From Bacillota bacterium (GTDB lineage: Bacteria > Bacillota > Clostridia > Oscillospirales > Ruminococcaceae), in contig JAEWLW010000024.1 in assembly GCA_023457355.1 (NCBI GenBank), positions 1 to 33,842 on the forward strand: DNA of 33,842 bases, given 5' to 3'. Position 1 is the first letter of the stretch. Each line of letters begins with the position of its first letter. This document shows, piece by piece, positions 17,072-24,090 of the stretch. The position numbers and the translations under genes were made by a program. The notes under the pieces are model-generated. The model had not been told where the DNA came from. It did not search any database and saw nothing but the letters and a program-made list of their open reading frames with translations.

Positions 17072-17586
17072 GCTATCGCCTTTCTGTGCGAATATCGCCC
17101 AAGAGTTTTCGTGATGGTGCCGATCAACACAAACTGGGTAGGCGCCAGAATAGCCACCTGCAAAAGACGGGTGGTGAGCAGCGCACCGTAAGGGGCGCCG
17201 TATAGCACTGAAATCCAAAAGGTGTTCAGCAAAAGCGTGCCCGCCAGCTGATTGATCGCCACGGCGCCCAGAATCCGCGGGACACTTTGCTTTTTGTGGA
17301 GGAATATTCCAAAGATCAGTCCGGTCAAAAAGGCTGTTGCGGTGAAACCGGGGAAATAGGTGCCGATGGGGAACAGAATTGCGCCGATGAAATCCCCCAT
17401 GGCGCCTACCAGACCCGCCTGAAGAGGCCCCAGCATTATGGCGCAGAGTACAACAGGTAGAAATGCGAAGCCGACCTTCACGTTCCAGGCGCTAAAAGAG
17501 CAAAATCGGGAGAGTATAATTTCGAGAGCCGTCAGCAGCCCCATCATCGTCAGGTTTTTTACATCAAACAGGTGTTCTTTTTTCAT
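17068..17586 (-). CDS. folT: Folate ECF transporter S component FolT
   Basis: A 172-residue membrane protein with about six hydrophobic segments. The N-terminal LTMMGLLTALEIILSRFCSF, the VGFAFLPVVLCAIMLGP segment and the GAMGDFIGAILFP motif are typical of folate-specific S subunits. It binds folates outside and works with the shared EcfAT module. A THF riboswitch immediately upstream makes the substrate assignment strong. It starts at ATG 17586 with AGGAGG at 17595-17600. Its stop overlaps the folC start (ATGA). It supplies cofactor to the THF-dependent genes upstream in the operon. Confidence 0.93.
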   Translation of the reverse strand: MKKEHLFDVKNLTMMGLLTALEIILSRFCSFSAWNVKVGFAFLPVVLCAIMLGPLQAGLVGAMGDFIGAILFPIGTYFPGFTATAFLTGLIFGIFLHKKQSVPRILGAVAINQLAGTLLLNTFWISVLYGAPYGALLTTRLLQVAILAPTQFVLIGTITKTLGRYSHRKAIA

Positions 17587-17587
17587 A

Positions 17588-17634
17588 GCTTTATCCTCCT
17601 AATGCAGTTTTGTTGCCACAGAAAGAGGATAAGC
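17588..17634 (-). promoter_or_regulatory. Riboswitch expression platform masking the folT ribosome site
   Basis: On the minus strand GCTTATCCTC (17625-17634) is complementary to GAGGATAAAGC (17588-17598), which contains the folT Shine-Dalgarno. A competing hairpin pairs TGCCACA in the aptamer tail (17642-17648) with TGTGGCA (17614-17620) and buries the anti-SD in its loop. Ligand-stabilised aptamer closure would free the anti-SD and switch translation off. Confidence 0.65.
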
Positions 17635-17640
17635 TCTTAG

Positions 17641-17740
17641 ATGTGGCAGCGGATGCGGATACAGCAACGCGAGGCCCATCGTCTCTTCGTCCGGCGGCAA
17701 CTTCCCATCCGACGGCACTTGACGCGCTGTTCCTACTCTG
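17641..17740 (-). promoter_or_regulatory. Tetrahydrofolate (THF) riboswitch aptamer upstream of folT
   Basis: The minus strand carries the conserved THF-I aptamer blocks in order: GAGTAGG, GCGTCAAGTGCC, GGATGGGAAGTTGCC, GGACGAAGAGAC and GCATCCGCTGCC. These match the known folT riboswitch of Firmicutes (for example GAGTAG, GCGTTAAGTG, GATGGGATGT, CGAAG, GCATCCGCT). The conserved GAGTAG at its 5' end is also the last two codons of focA (GAG TAG). The regulator thus overlaps the upstream gene and controls folT within the operon. Confidence 0.92.
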
Positions 17741-18566
17741 TCATGCCGGATAGCAGTTTATGGTCTTGTTTATGTGTGACCCAGATCAGGGCGGCAAATG
17801 CACAACCCCCAATCAGGTTGCCGATCGTAACCGGCAGCAGATTGTTCAGAAGGAACTTCATCCAGGTGAGGCCGGATACATCCAACCCTATGGCTGCAGC
17901 CTGCTGGGCGTAGGAGGGGACAGTCAAGGCAAAAAGGCCCACCGGAACAAAAAACATATTTGCCACACAGTGTTCAAAGCCGCACAGAACAAACACAAAA
18001 ATGGGAACGAAGGCGCCGACGGCCTTACCGACAACATCCTTCGCGCACAGAGCACACATGACGGCTGCACACACCAGCAGGTTGCACAGAATGCCCAGGA
18101 CAAGGGCGTTGCCAAAGGACAGGGCGCATTTACCGGCGGCCAATTTAATGGAATAGACCGCTAACCCACCGCCGGAATAGTTTAGCTGGCCACAATAGGC
18201 GCAGGCGGCAGCCAACAAAAGCGCCCCAACGAAATTGCCCAAGTATACGATGCCAAGGTTGCGCATCATTCCTTTCAAGGTGGCGTGTTTGGATAAAATT
18301 GAAATGGTGATGAGGCAGTTGCCGGTAACCAGTTCGGTGCCGGTGAGCAGAATCATAATCAGGCCCGCAGGAAAAATAAAACCACAGATCATTCTCACAA
18401 CAGGCACGCTTTCAATGCCGTGGGCCGCCATGTTGGTCGCCGCCGCGCCCAGGGCTATGAAAAGCCCTGCCAAAATCGCCAACAAAAACAGTTTTAAGGC
18501 CGAAGATTTGGTCTTTCGCTCTCCGATAGTGTCGTAATGCGCTATGAATTCAGACGGGTTGAGCAT
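17733..18566 (-). CDS. focA: Formate/nitrite transporter family channel (FocA-like)
   Basis: A 277-residue protein with six membrane helices and the FNT signatures: the broken-helix segment ILLTGTELVTGNCL near residue 75 and GFEHCVANMFFVPVG near 195, which holds the pore histidine. FNT channels form pentamers that move formate or nitrite. Co-location with Fhs, FchA and FolD points to formate. It is probably exported as the end product of C1 oxidation, though import is also possible. It starts at ATG 18566 inside the end of folD (17-base overlap), and its stop codon lies in the THF riboswitch. Confidence 0.9.
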   Translation of the reverse strand: MLNPSEFIAHYDTIGERKTKSSALKLFLLAILAGLFIALGAAATNMAAHGIESVPVVRMICGFIFPAGLIMILLTGTELVTGNCLITISILSKHATLKGMMRNLGIVYLGNFVGALLLAAACAYCGQLNYSGGGLAVYSIKLAAGKCALSFGNALVLGILCNLLVCAAVMCALCAKDVVGKAVGAFVPIFVFVLCGFEHCVANMFFVPVGLFALTVPSYAQQAAAIGLDVSGLTWMKFLLNNLLPVTIGNLIGGCAFAALIWVTHKQDHKLLSGMTE

Positions 18567-19422
18567 TTTTTCGTTTTTCGCTCCTTTCAGCGGCTTGTAT
18601 CACGTGCATGGCCAGCACGGTTGTCGTTACCGTTCCCACGCCGCCGGGCACTGGGGTGATGGCATCCACCACTTCTTCCACCCGGTCGGCCTGCACATCT
18701 CCGCACAGATTCCCCTTATCGTTCAGGTTAATGCCCACGTCAATGACGATTTGGCCGGGCGAAACATAGCTCTCATCGATCATTTCGGCCCGGCCTACGG
18801 CAGCAATAAGAATTTTTGCTTCCCGACAGCAGGCGGGCAGGTTCTTTGTTTTGGAGTGGCAGATGGTGACGGTGGCGTTGCGGTTGAGCAGCATCATGGC
18901 AACGGGTTTGCCGATGACCAGACTGCGACCTACCACAGCGATTCTTTCCCCGGTCGGGTCATAGCCGTAATGATTCAAAATTTCCAAACAGGCCTGCGCC
19001 GTGCAGGGCGCGAAGCCCGTCCCCTTGCCGGAGAACACCTTGTTCATACTGCCGCCGGTGATGCCGTCCACATCTTTTTCGGGCGCCAGAGCGGAGCAGG
19101 CCGAAGGTTCGTCTATCTGGGCGGGCAGGGGGCGGAACATGAGGCAGCCATGAATTTCGGGATCCCGGTTGATCCGGTCGATGGCCCGCAGCAGATCCGC
19201 CTGAGTACAGTCTGCAGGCAGGGCGAAGATTTTCACTGCCACGCCTATTTTTTCGCAGCGCTTCATGGCGCCCCGCTCATAGGCCAAATCATTGGGCCGT
19301 TCACCTACCCGGAGGATGGCCAGGACGGGCGAAATTCCGCGTGCTTGCAGCAGGATTACCTGCGCTGTCAGTTTATCAGTGAGCGCGGCGGCCACCGGTG
19401 CACCTTTCAACAGGTTTGCCAT
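18550..19422 (-). CDS. folD: Methylene-THF dehydrogenase (FolD), cyclohydrolase site altered
   Basis: A 290-residue FolD-family protein with KDVDG (116-120), GRSLVIGKP nucleotide loop and the C-terminal ITPVPGGVGTVTTT. It oxidises 5,10-methylene-THF to methenyl-THF with NAD(P). An ungapped alignment with E. coli FolD keeps the tyrosine (Tyr48) but puts Ala52 at the catalytic lysine and Phe96 at the glutamine of VQLPLP. Loss of that lysine abolishes cyclohydrolase but not dehydrogenase activity in the human enzyme. So this is probably a dehydrogenase only, with the next step left to FchA. The start at 19422 lies three bases after the fchA stop, with AAGGAG inside fchA. Confidence 0.92.
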   Translation of the reverse strand: MANLLKGAPVAAALTDKLTAQVILLQARGISPVLAILRVGERPNDLAYERGAMKRCEKIGVAVKIFALPADCTQADLLRAIDRINRDPEIHGCLMFRPLPAQIDEPSACSALAPEKDVDGITGGSMNKVFSGKGTGFAPCTAQACLEILNHYGYDPTGERIAVVGRSLVIGKPVAMMLLNRNATVTICHSKTKNLPACCREAKILIAAVGRAEMIDESYVSPGQIVIDVGINLNDKGNLCGDVQADRVEEVVDAITPVPGGVGTVTTTVLAMHVIQAAERSEKRKNAQPV

Positions 19423-19425
19423 CTG

Positions 19426-20058
19426 TCATCTCTCCTTACGCAGGCGGAAAACAACCGCATTTGCAATTTGCTGCGCTTTAGAACCGTACCGCTTTAACAT
19501 ATCATCAGCCTGGTTTTCCAGTTGAGTGGCGATCTGCTCATCTGTTAAAGTTTTGGTGTTGATAAAAATATTCAGACTGGCTATTTCCAGAGCGGACCGG
19601 CAGCACAGTGCACCACAGCCCACGTCGGAAACCAGCAACGCGCTGCCTTTATCCAGTAGTTCTTCGAGCAGATCGATAACCTGGCAGCAGCTTTTCATCA
19701 TCTCCAAAGGGGCCCGGCAGGCCTCCAATGTTACCCGCTCCAAGGTCTTGGCCCGTTCCGGTTGATCTTTTGGGAGGGAATAGGCTTTGGACAGGGGTCC
19801 AAAGGCCTTGGCGTCCTCATCCACCAGTTCCAGTAAATGGCGTTGAAGACTTTCGGCTTTTTCCAGAATGATTTTGATATCCGCCTCAACCGCCGCGTAT
19901 TTTTTGCGTCCCAACGTCAGGTTTCCCACCATGGATCCCAGAGCAGCGCCAAAGGCTCCAACTAAAGCGGCGACGCCGCCGCCCCCGGGCACCGGCGCTT
20001 TGGAGGCCAGAACGGCGGTAAAATTCCTGCAACTTTCATCAATCATTTTTTCGCTCAT
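19426..20058 (-). CDS. fchA: FchA-type methenyl-THF cyclohydrolase (cyclodeaminase family)
   Basis: A 210-residue protein of the formiminotransferase-cyclodeaminase fold family. It has the folate-site motif APVPGGGGVAALVGAFGAALG at about 17-37, a DAKAF helix, and the C-terminal SDVGCGALCCRSALEIA. Single-domain members encoded beside fhs and folD in acetogens act as methenyl-THF cyclohydrolase, converting methenyl-THF to 10-formyl-THF. That is the step the neighbouring FolD appears to have lost. No formiminotransferase gene or histidine-degradation gene is nearby, which argues against deaminase use. Confidence 0.88.
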   Translation of the reverse strand: MSEKMIDESCRNFTAVLASKAPVPGGGGVAALVGAFGAALGSMVGNLTLGRKKYAAVEADIKIILEKAESLQRHLLELVDEDAKAFGPLSKAYSLPKDQPERAKTLERVTLEACRAPLEMMKSCCQVIDLLEELLDKGSALLVSDVGCGALCCRSALEIASLNIFINTKTLTDEQIATQLENQADDMLKRYGSKAQQIANAVVFRLRKER

Positions 20059-20086
20059 GCCATATTCCTTATCCTTTCTAAATGTA

Positions 20087-20109
20087 AAAGCCTGCGCAAG
20101 GCAGGCTTT
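20087..20109 (-). other. Intercistronic hairpin between fhs and fchA
   Basis: A 9-bp perfect stem AAAGCCTGC/GCAGGCTTT with a five-base loop, in the 83-base gap between the fhs stop and the fchA start. Only a weak T-rich stretch follows. It may be an attenuator or an RNA-processing and stability element. Confidence 0.55.
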
Positions 20110-20141
20110 CCGATGTTCCTATAGCGACGGTGGATCGCCTC

Positions 20142-21815
20142 TTAGAACAGTCCGGTGATCCTGCCGTTTTCGTCCACGTCGATCTTTTCCGCCGCGGGCA
20201 CCTTTGGCAAGCCGGGCATGGTCATGATATCACCGGTTAACGCTACGATAAATCCTGCACCCGCCGAAACTTTCAGATTTCGCACGGTGATCTGAAAGCC
20301 TCTGGGCGCCCCCAGCAGCGCAGCGTCGTCGGTAAAACTGTATTGTGTCTTGGCCATGCAGATGGGCATTTTGTCAAAGCCGAGCTGTGTGAGCTGCGCC
20401 AATTGTTTTTTGGCGTTTGCCGTCAGCACCACACCGTCCGCGTGATAGATTTTTGTCGCAATGGCGTTAAGTTTTTCCTCGATGCTGTCGCCGATGTCGT
20501 AGGTGTACTGAAAACTATTTGAAAGCTCGCAGAGACGAACCACTTCCCGGGCAAGGGCCACGCCGCCTTCGCCGCCTTTTGCCCAGACCTCGCTGAGCGC
20601 TACGTTTACGCCCAGAGCGCGGCATTTGTTTTCCACCAGCTGCAATTCGGCGGGGGTGTCCGTGGGAAAGGCGTTGATGGCCACCACGCAGGGCAGGCCG
20701 AACACTTTGGTGATATTCTCCACGTGCTGCAACAGGTTGGGGAGCCCCCGCTCCAGAGCTTCCAGATTTTCATTGTTCAGTTTCGCCTTGGGAACGCCAC
20801 CATGGTTTTTCAGTGCGCGCACCGTGGCGACTACCACCACAGCGGAAGGGTTGAAACCGGCAAAGCGGCATTTGATATCCAGAAATTTCTCCGCGCCCAA
20901 ATCGGCGCCGAAGCCCGCTTCCGTGACGGCGTAATCCCCGAGATGGAGCGCCATTTTAGTTGCCATCATGGAATTGCAGCCGTGGGCGATATTGGCAAAG
21001 GGGCCGCCGTGGATAAAGGCGGGCGTTCCTTCCAGCGTCTGCACCAGATTTGGCTTCAGGGCGTCTTTCAACAGGGCTGCCATGGCGCCCTCCGCGTTCA
21101 GTTCGTGGGCGGTGACCGGTTTGTCGTCATAGGTGTAAGCCACCACCATACGGCCCAACCGGGCTTTCATATCCAAAATGTCGCTGGAGAGGCAAAGCAC
21201 CGCCATGACTTCGGAGGCCACGGTGATATCGAAGCCGTCTTCACGGGGGACGCCCTGCATCCGACCGCCAAGTCCGTCGATAATGTTGCGCAGCTGCCGG
21301 TCGTTCATGTCCACAGCACGCTTCCATACGATCTTTTTTACGTCGATGCCCAGCTGATTGCCCTGTTGGATGTGGTTATCGAGCAAAGCGGCCAACAGGT
21401 TGTTGGCAGCGCCGATGGCATGGAAATCCCCCGTGAAGTGCAGGTTGATATCTTCCATGGGTACGACCTGTGCATAGCCGCCTCCGGCAGCGCCGCCTTT
21501 GACGCCGAACACCGGACCCAGAGAGGGTTCCCGGAGGGCGACGATCGCGTTTTTTCCGATTTTTCTCAGACCGTCGGACAGGCCCACCGTCGTGGTGGTT
21601 TTGCCCTCGCCTGCGGGCGTGGGATTGATGGCCGTGACCAACACCAGCTTCCCGACAGGGCGGTTTGTCTCCTTGAGCAGATTGTAGTCGATCTTAGCCT
21701 TATAACGGCCATATAATTCCAGATATTTTTCCGATACACCGGCTACCGCTGCAATTTCCGTTATCGGCTTCGGCGTTGCTTCCTGTGCAATTTCGATGTC
21801 GCTTTTAAAGCCCAT
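20142..21815 (-). CDS. fhs: Formate-tetrahydrofolate ligase
   Basis: A 557-residue protein of normal family length, with the P-loop PTPAGEGKTTT near 65-75, EPSLGPVFGVKGGAAGGG, and the family's LHFTGDFHAI. It interconverts formate, THF and ATP with 10-formyl-THF and ADP. In the proposed oxidative direction it makes ATP and free formate. I place the start at ATG 21815 (MGFKSDIEI) because this is the usual N-terminus. An in-frame extension to 22004 would overlap panB and cross the hairpin at 21843-21890. It is followed by fchA, folD and focA. Confidence 0.96.
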   Translation of the reverse strand: MGFKSDIEIAQEATPKPITEIAAVAGVSEKYLELYGRYKAKIDYNLLKETNRPVGKLVLVTAINPTPAGEGKTTTTVGLSDGLRKIGKNAIVALREPSLGPVFGVKGGAAGGGYAQVVPMEDINLHFTGDFHAIGAANNLLAALLDNHIQQGNQLGIDVKKIVWKRAVDMNDRQLRNIIDGLGGRMQGVPREDGFDITVASEVMAVLCLSSDILDMKARLGRMVVAYTYDDKPVTAHELNAEGAMAALLKDALKPNLVQTLEGTPAFIHGGPFANIAHGCNSMMATKMALHLGDYAVTEAGFGADLGAEKFLDIKCRFAGFNPSAVVVVATVRALKNHGGVPKAKLNNENLEALERGLPNLLQHVENITKVFGLPCVVAINAFPTDTPAELQLVENKCRALGVNVALSEVWAKGGEGGVALAREVVRLCELSNSFQYTYDIGDSIEEKLNAIATKIYHADGVVLTANAKKQLAQLTQLGFDKMPICMAKTQYSFTDDAALLGAPRGFQITVRNLKVSAGAGFIVALTGDIMTMPGLPKVPAAEKIDVDENGRITGLF

Positions 21816-21842
21816 GGTATCAAGCCCTTTCGTGTTAAAATG

Positions 21843-21890
21843 GCAATTAAAAATCCCACCGCCCAAAAGGGGGGCGGGATTTTTAATTGC
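21843..21890 (-). terminator. Terminator-like hairpin between the panB-like gene and fhs
   Basis: A 15-bp perfect stem (21843-21857 with 21876-21890) with a further GCCC/GGGC inner stem. The minus-strand 3' arm contains GGGATTTTTAATT. It sits in the 92-base gap and would lower readthrough into fhs or separate two units. Confidence 0.6.
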
Positions 21891-21907
21891 ATATGGGAGG
21901 AGAAAAG

Positions 21908-22798
21908 TTAATTTTGCGCTGCCAGCATCTTCATCAGGCGTTCTTCCTCGCCGGGCAGCATCTTGTAGCCGTGCTCCGGCGCGGGATAAGCGCCGGTGTG
22001 GCACTCCTCCACAAACGCGCAGGCACCTTTGAGGATATCCTCGCGGATGTTGGCATACTTCTTGGCAAACTTGGGATTGCGGGCATAAAAGCCCAACAGA
22101 TCGTACCAGTTGATCATAGGACTGTCGCTATAAGGGCCGCAGCCGGAGCCTAGAACGGGGATGGTGGTGTTTTCGTAAATGATTTTTGCCACTTCGCTGG
22201 GAACGGCTTCCACTACGACGGCAATGCAGCCGGCCTGCTCAAAAGCTTTTACGACTTCCAGCAGTTTGATGGCCATTTCGGCGCTGCGGGCCTGGGTTTT
22301 GTATCCGCCCAGCATCACGGCGCTCTGAGGGGTCAGGCCGGTGTGGCCGATGACAGGAATGCTGGCTTTGGTGCAGGCTTCGATAACGGGAACGATCTCC
22401 AGACCGCCTTCCATTTTCACGCAGTCCATGTCGGCTTCAATCATGTAGCGGGAAGCGTTTTTAACGGCTTCTTCAATGGAGGCCTGATAGGTCATGTAAG
22501 GCATATCGCCCATGATGAAGCAGTGGGGCGCACCCCGGCGAACCGCTTTGGCATGTTCTACCATCACATCCAACGTGGCCTTGATGGTGGTGTTATGACC
22601 CAGCATGACGGTGGCGATGGAATCGCCCATGTTGATAATCTCGATGCCTGCTTCATCTGCCAGGCAAGCCATGGGATAATCATAAAGAGCGGTGCGGGAT
22701 AATTTTTCCCCCTTGGCCTTTTTCTCCATAATGGTGGCCAGAGTGACCTTCTTGCGGGGCTCTGCGGCGGTTTTTTCATCAGGCATTAAATAAGACAT
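21908..22798 (-). CDS. PanB-like ketoacid hydroxymethyltransferase, divergent
   Basis: A 296-residue member of the 3-methyl-2-oxobutanoate hydroxymethyltransferase (PanB) family. The metal and catalytic residues are kept: GDS at 58-60, Asp98 in GDMPYM, Lys128/Glu130 in VKMEGG, His152 in GHTGLTPQS, and Glu197 in VVEAVP. The loop that in PanB reads GIGAG..TDGQ is GSGCGPYSDSPM, and HDAFGI is YDLLGF, so substrate or folate contacts differ. No panC, panD or panE is nearby. It sits between a 2-hydroxyacid dehydrogenase and the THF oxidation genes. I infer it works in reverse, moving a hydroxymethyl group from a 2-oxoacid to THF. Ordinary ketopantoate synthesis remains possible. Confidence 0.85.
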   Translation of the reverse strand: MSYLMPDEKTAAEPRKKVTLATIMEKKAKGEKLSRTALYDYPMACLADEAGIEIINMGDSIATVMLGHNTTIKATLDVMVEHAKAVRRGAPHCFIMGDMPYMTYQASIEEAVKNASRYMIEADMDCVKMEGGLEIVPVIEACTKASIPVIGHTGLTPQSAVMLGGYKTQARSAEMAIKLLEVVKAFEQAGCIAVVVEAVPSEVAKIIYENTTIPVLGSGCGPYSDSPMINWYDLLGFYARNPKFAKKYANIREDILKGACAFVEECHTGAYPAPEHGYKMLPGEEERLMKMLAAQN

Positions 22799-22846
22799 TT
22801 CATTTTCCTCCTTAAATTTATATATGGACAGATTCCGGCGATCTGC

Positions 22847-23803
22847 TCAAATCTTGGAAAGCCCGTAGAATTCAACGACCTTTTTTACGATGAAGGCGCC
22901 GATGCCGTCATAAGCTTCATGGGTGCTGCCGCCCAGGTGGGGGCTTACAACGAAGCCGTCCATCCCGAACAGGGGACTTTGCAGTCTGGCATTGTCTGAA
23001 AGCCCCGTGCCCGCCAGCTCTCCGGCCAGCACATCCAGACCGAGACCGGCAATCTTTTGGGAAGCCAGCGCTGCCTGAGCAGCCTGTTCGTCGATGATGC
23101 CGCCCCGGGCGCAGTTTACAACGATGGCGCCCGGCTTCATCAGTTCGAACGCATGCGTGGAAATCATGCCTTTTGTCTCGGGGGTCATCGGCGTATGTAC
23201 GGTGATAAAATCGGCCTGTTGTACCAGTTCATCCAGCGTGGATAGCAGCCGAGTACCCAGGGCCTCCCGTTCCGGGGCGGGGAGATAGGGGTCGTAAACG
23301 ATGATGGACATTTCAAAGGCCTGCGCCAGCTCGCCCACCCGCTGACCGATTTTGCCATAGCCCACGATGCCCAGCACATGGCCCCGAAGCTCATGGCCGG
23401 TGTATTTGTATTTGTTCCATATGCCCTGACGCTGGACTTCATCGTTAGCCACCATGGTCATACGGGAAAGATCCAGCAGCTTGGAGATGGTCAATTCCGC
23501 TACGGCGTTGCTGTTGAGGCCGGGGGCATTCTGAACCTTTATGCCCAGCTTTTTGGTGTAAGCCAGGTCGATGTGGTTGGTACCCGCCGAACAGATGGTG
23601 ATCATCTTCACCCGTTTGGCGGCGGCATCCAGCAGTTCCTTATCCATTTTGGGATCCACCCGCATCACCAGCAGGTCATACCGGGGGAGCAGTTCCAGCA
23701 GCTCCTGCCGGGTGGGCAGAATTTTGGTATCCACCTCCACGCCATATTCTTTCAGGCCGGAAGCAACAACGGGGGAAACGCGGTCGATAATCAGAGCTTT
23801 CAT
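22847..23803 (-). CDS. D-isomer-specific 2-hydroxyacid dehydrogenase (SerA-like, no ACT domain)
   Basis: A 318-residue two-domain dehydrogenase. The Rossmann loop is GYGKIG (148-153), with Asp171 at the end of the second strand (VYDPY), suggesting NAD preference. The catalytic triad is Arg233 (NCARGG), Glu262 (DVLAGE) and His289 (SPHLGGST). It oxidises a 2-hydroxyacid to a 2-oxoacid or the reverse. It lacks the regulatory ACT domain of biosynthetic phosphoglycerate dehydrogenase. Placed directly before the PanB-like gene, it probably makes that enzyme's 2-oxoacid substrate. ATG 23803 has AAGGAG about nine bases upstream. Confidence 0.9.
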   Translation of the reverse strand: MKALIIDRVSPVVASGLKEYGVEVDTKILPTRQELLELLPRYDLLVMRVDPKMDKELLDAAAKRVKMITICSAGTNHIDLAYTKKLGIKVQNAPGLNSNAVAELTISKLLDLSRMTMVANDEVQRQGIWNKYKYTGHELRGHVLGIVGYGKIGQRVGELAQAFEMSIIVYDPYLPAPEREALGTRLLSTLDELVQQADFITVHTPMTPETKGMISTHAFELMKPGAIVVNCARGGIIDEQAAQAALASQKIAGLGLDVLAGELAGTGLSDNARLQSPLFGMDGFVVSPHLGGSTHEAYDGIGAFIVKKVVEFYGLSKI

Positions 23804-23907
23804 TACGGGGCTCTCCTTTCAAACGTCAGGCATCCTCAGGCAGTTGCTTAGAGCATCCTACGTATTGCATAAATTTTTTTATCAAGTAGCGTTTTTTCTA
23901 TGCTCAA

Positions 23908-23936
23908 AGTATAAATTCAAATGGGCCAATACACAA
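23908..23936 (-). promoter_or_regulatory. Candidate internal promoter for the dehydrogenase-panB unit
   Basis: The minus strand has TTGTGT (23931-23936), 17 bases, TATACT (23908-23913). It lies in the 287-base gap, after the terminator that closes the TRAP/lactonase unit and about 105 bases before the dehydrogenase. The -35 is weak. The gap also has a 12-bp A/T-run stem at 23987-24016. Confidence 0.45.
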
Positions 23937-24009
23937 ATACATATGATTCATACTTGCTATAACAATAAGTTATCCGCTTCTTTTCTTTTTTTTCGGTTCC
24001 TGCCAACCG

Positions 24010-24047
24010 AAAAAAATTTTGCCGGCACCCGTTATCCAGGTGCCGGC
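24010..24047 (-). terminator. Terminator after the lactonase-like gene
   Basis: The 9-bp stem GCCGGCACC/GGTGCCGGC (24039-24047 with 24021-24029) is followed on the minus strand by AAAATTTTTTT. It lies about 45 bases after the stop at 24091. Confidence 0.7.
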
Positions 24048-24090
24048 AGTGCCTTTTTCACGGAGTCAAAACACCCTCGGAAAGGGCCCT

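Noticed and set aside
18544..19497. 317-codon frame antisense to folD
   Set aside because: FolD motifs and spacing are clear on the minus strand; the plus frame is a compositional shadow.
20724..21716. 330-codon frame antisense to fhs
   Set aside because: Fhs is full-length and conserved on the minus strand; no motif or ribosome site supports the antisense frame.
21816..22004. N-terminal extension of fhs
   Set aside because: It overlaps the panB-like gene and reads through a terminator-like hairpin; ATG 21815 gives the usual family length.
18550..22004. Wood-Ljungdahl (acetogenesis) cluster
   Set aside because: Only the formate-to-methylene part is present; no metF/metV, methyltransferase or CO dehydrogenase/acetyl-CoA synthase gene occurs in the window.
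21908..22798. PanB as part of pantothenate biosynthesis
   Set aside because: No panC, panD or panE is adjacent and the context is catabolic; kept as the alternative explanation but not preferred.
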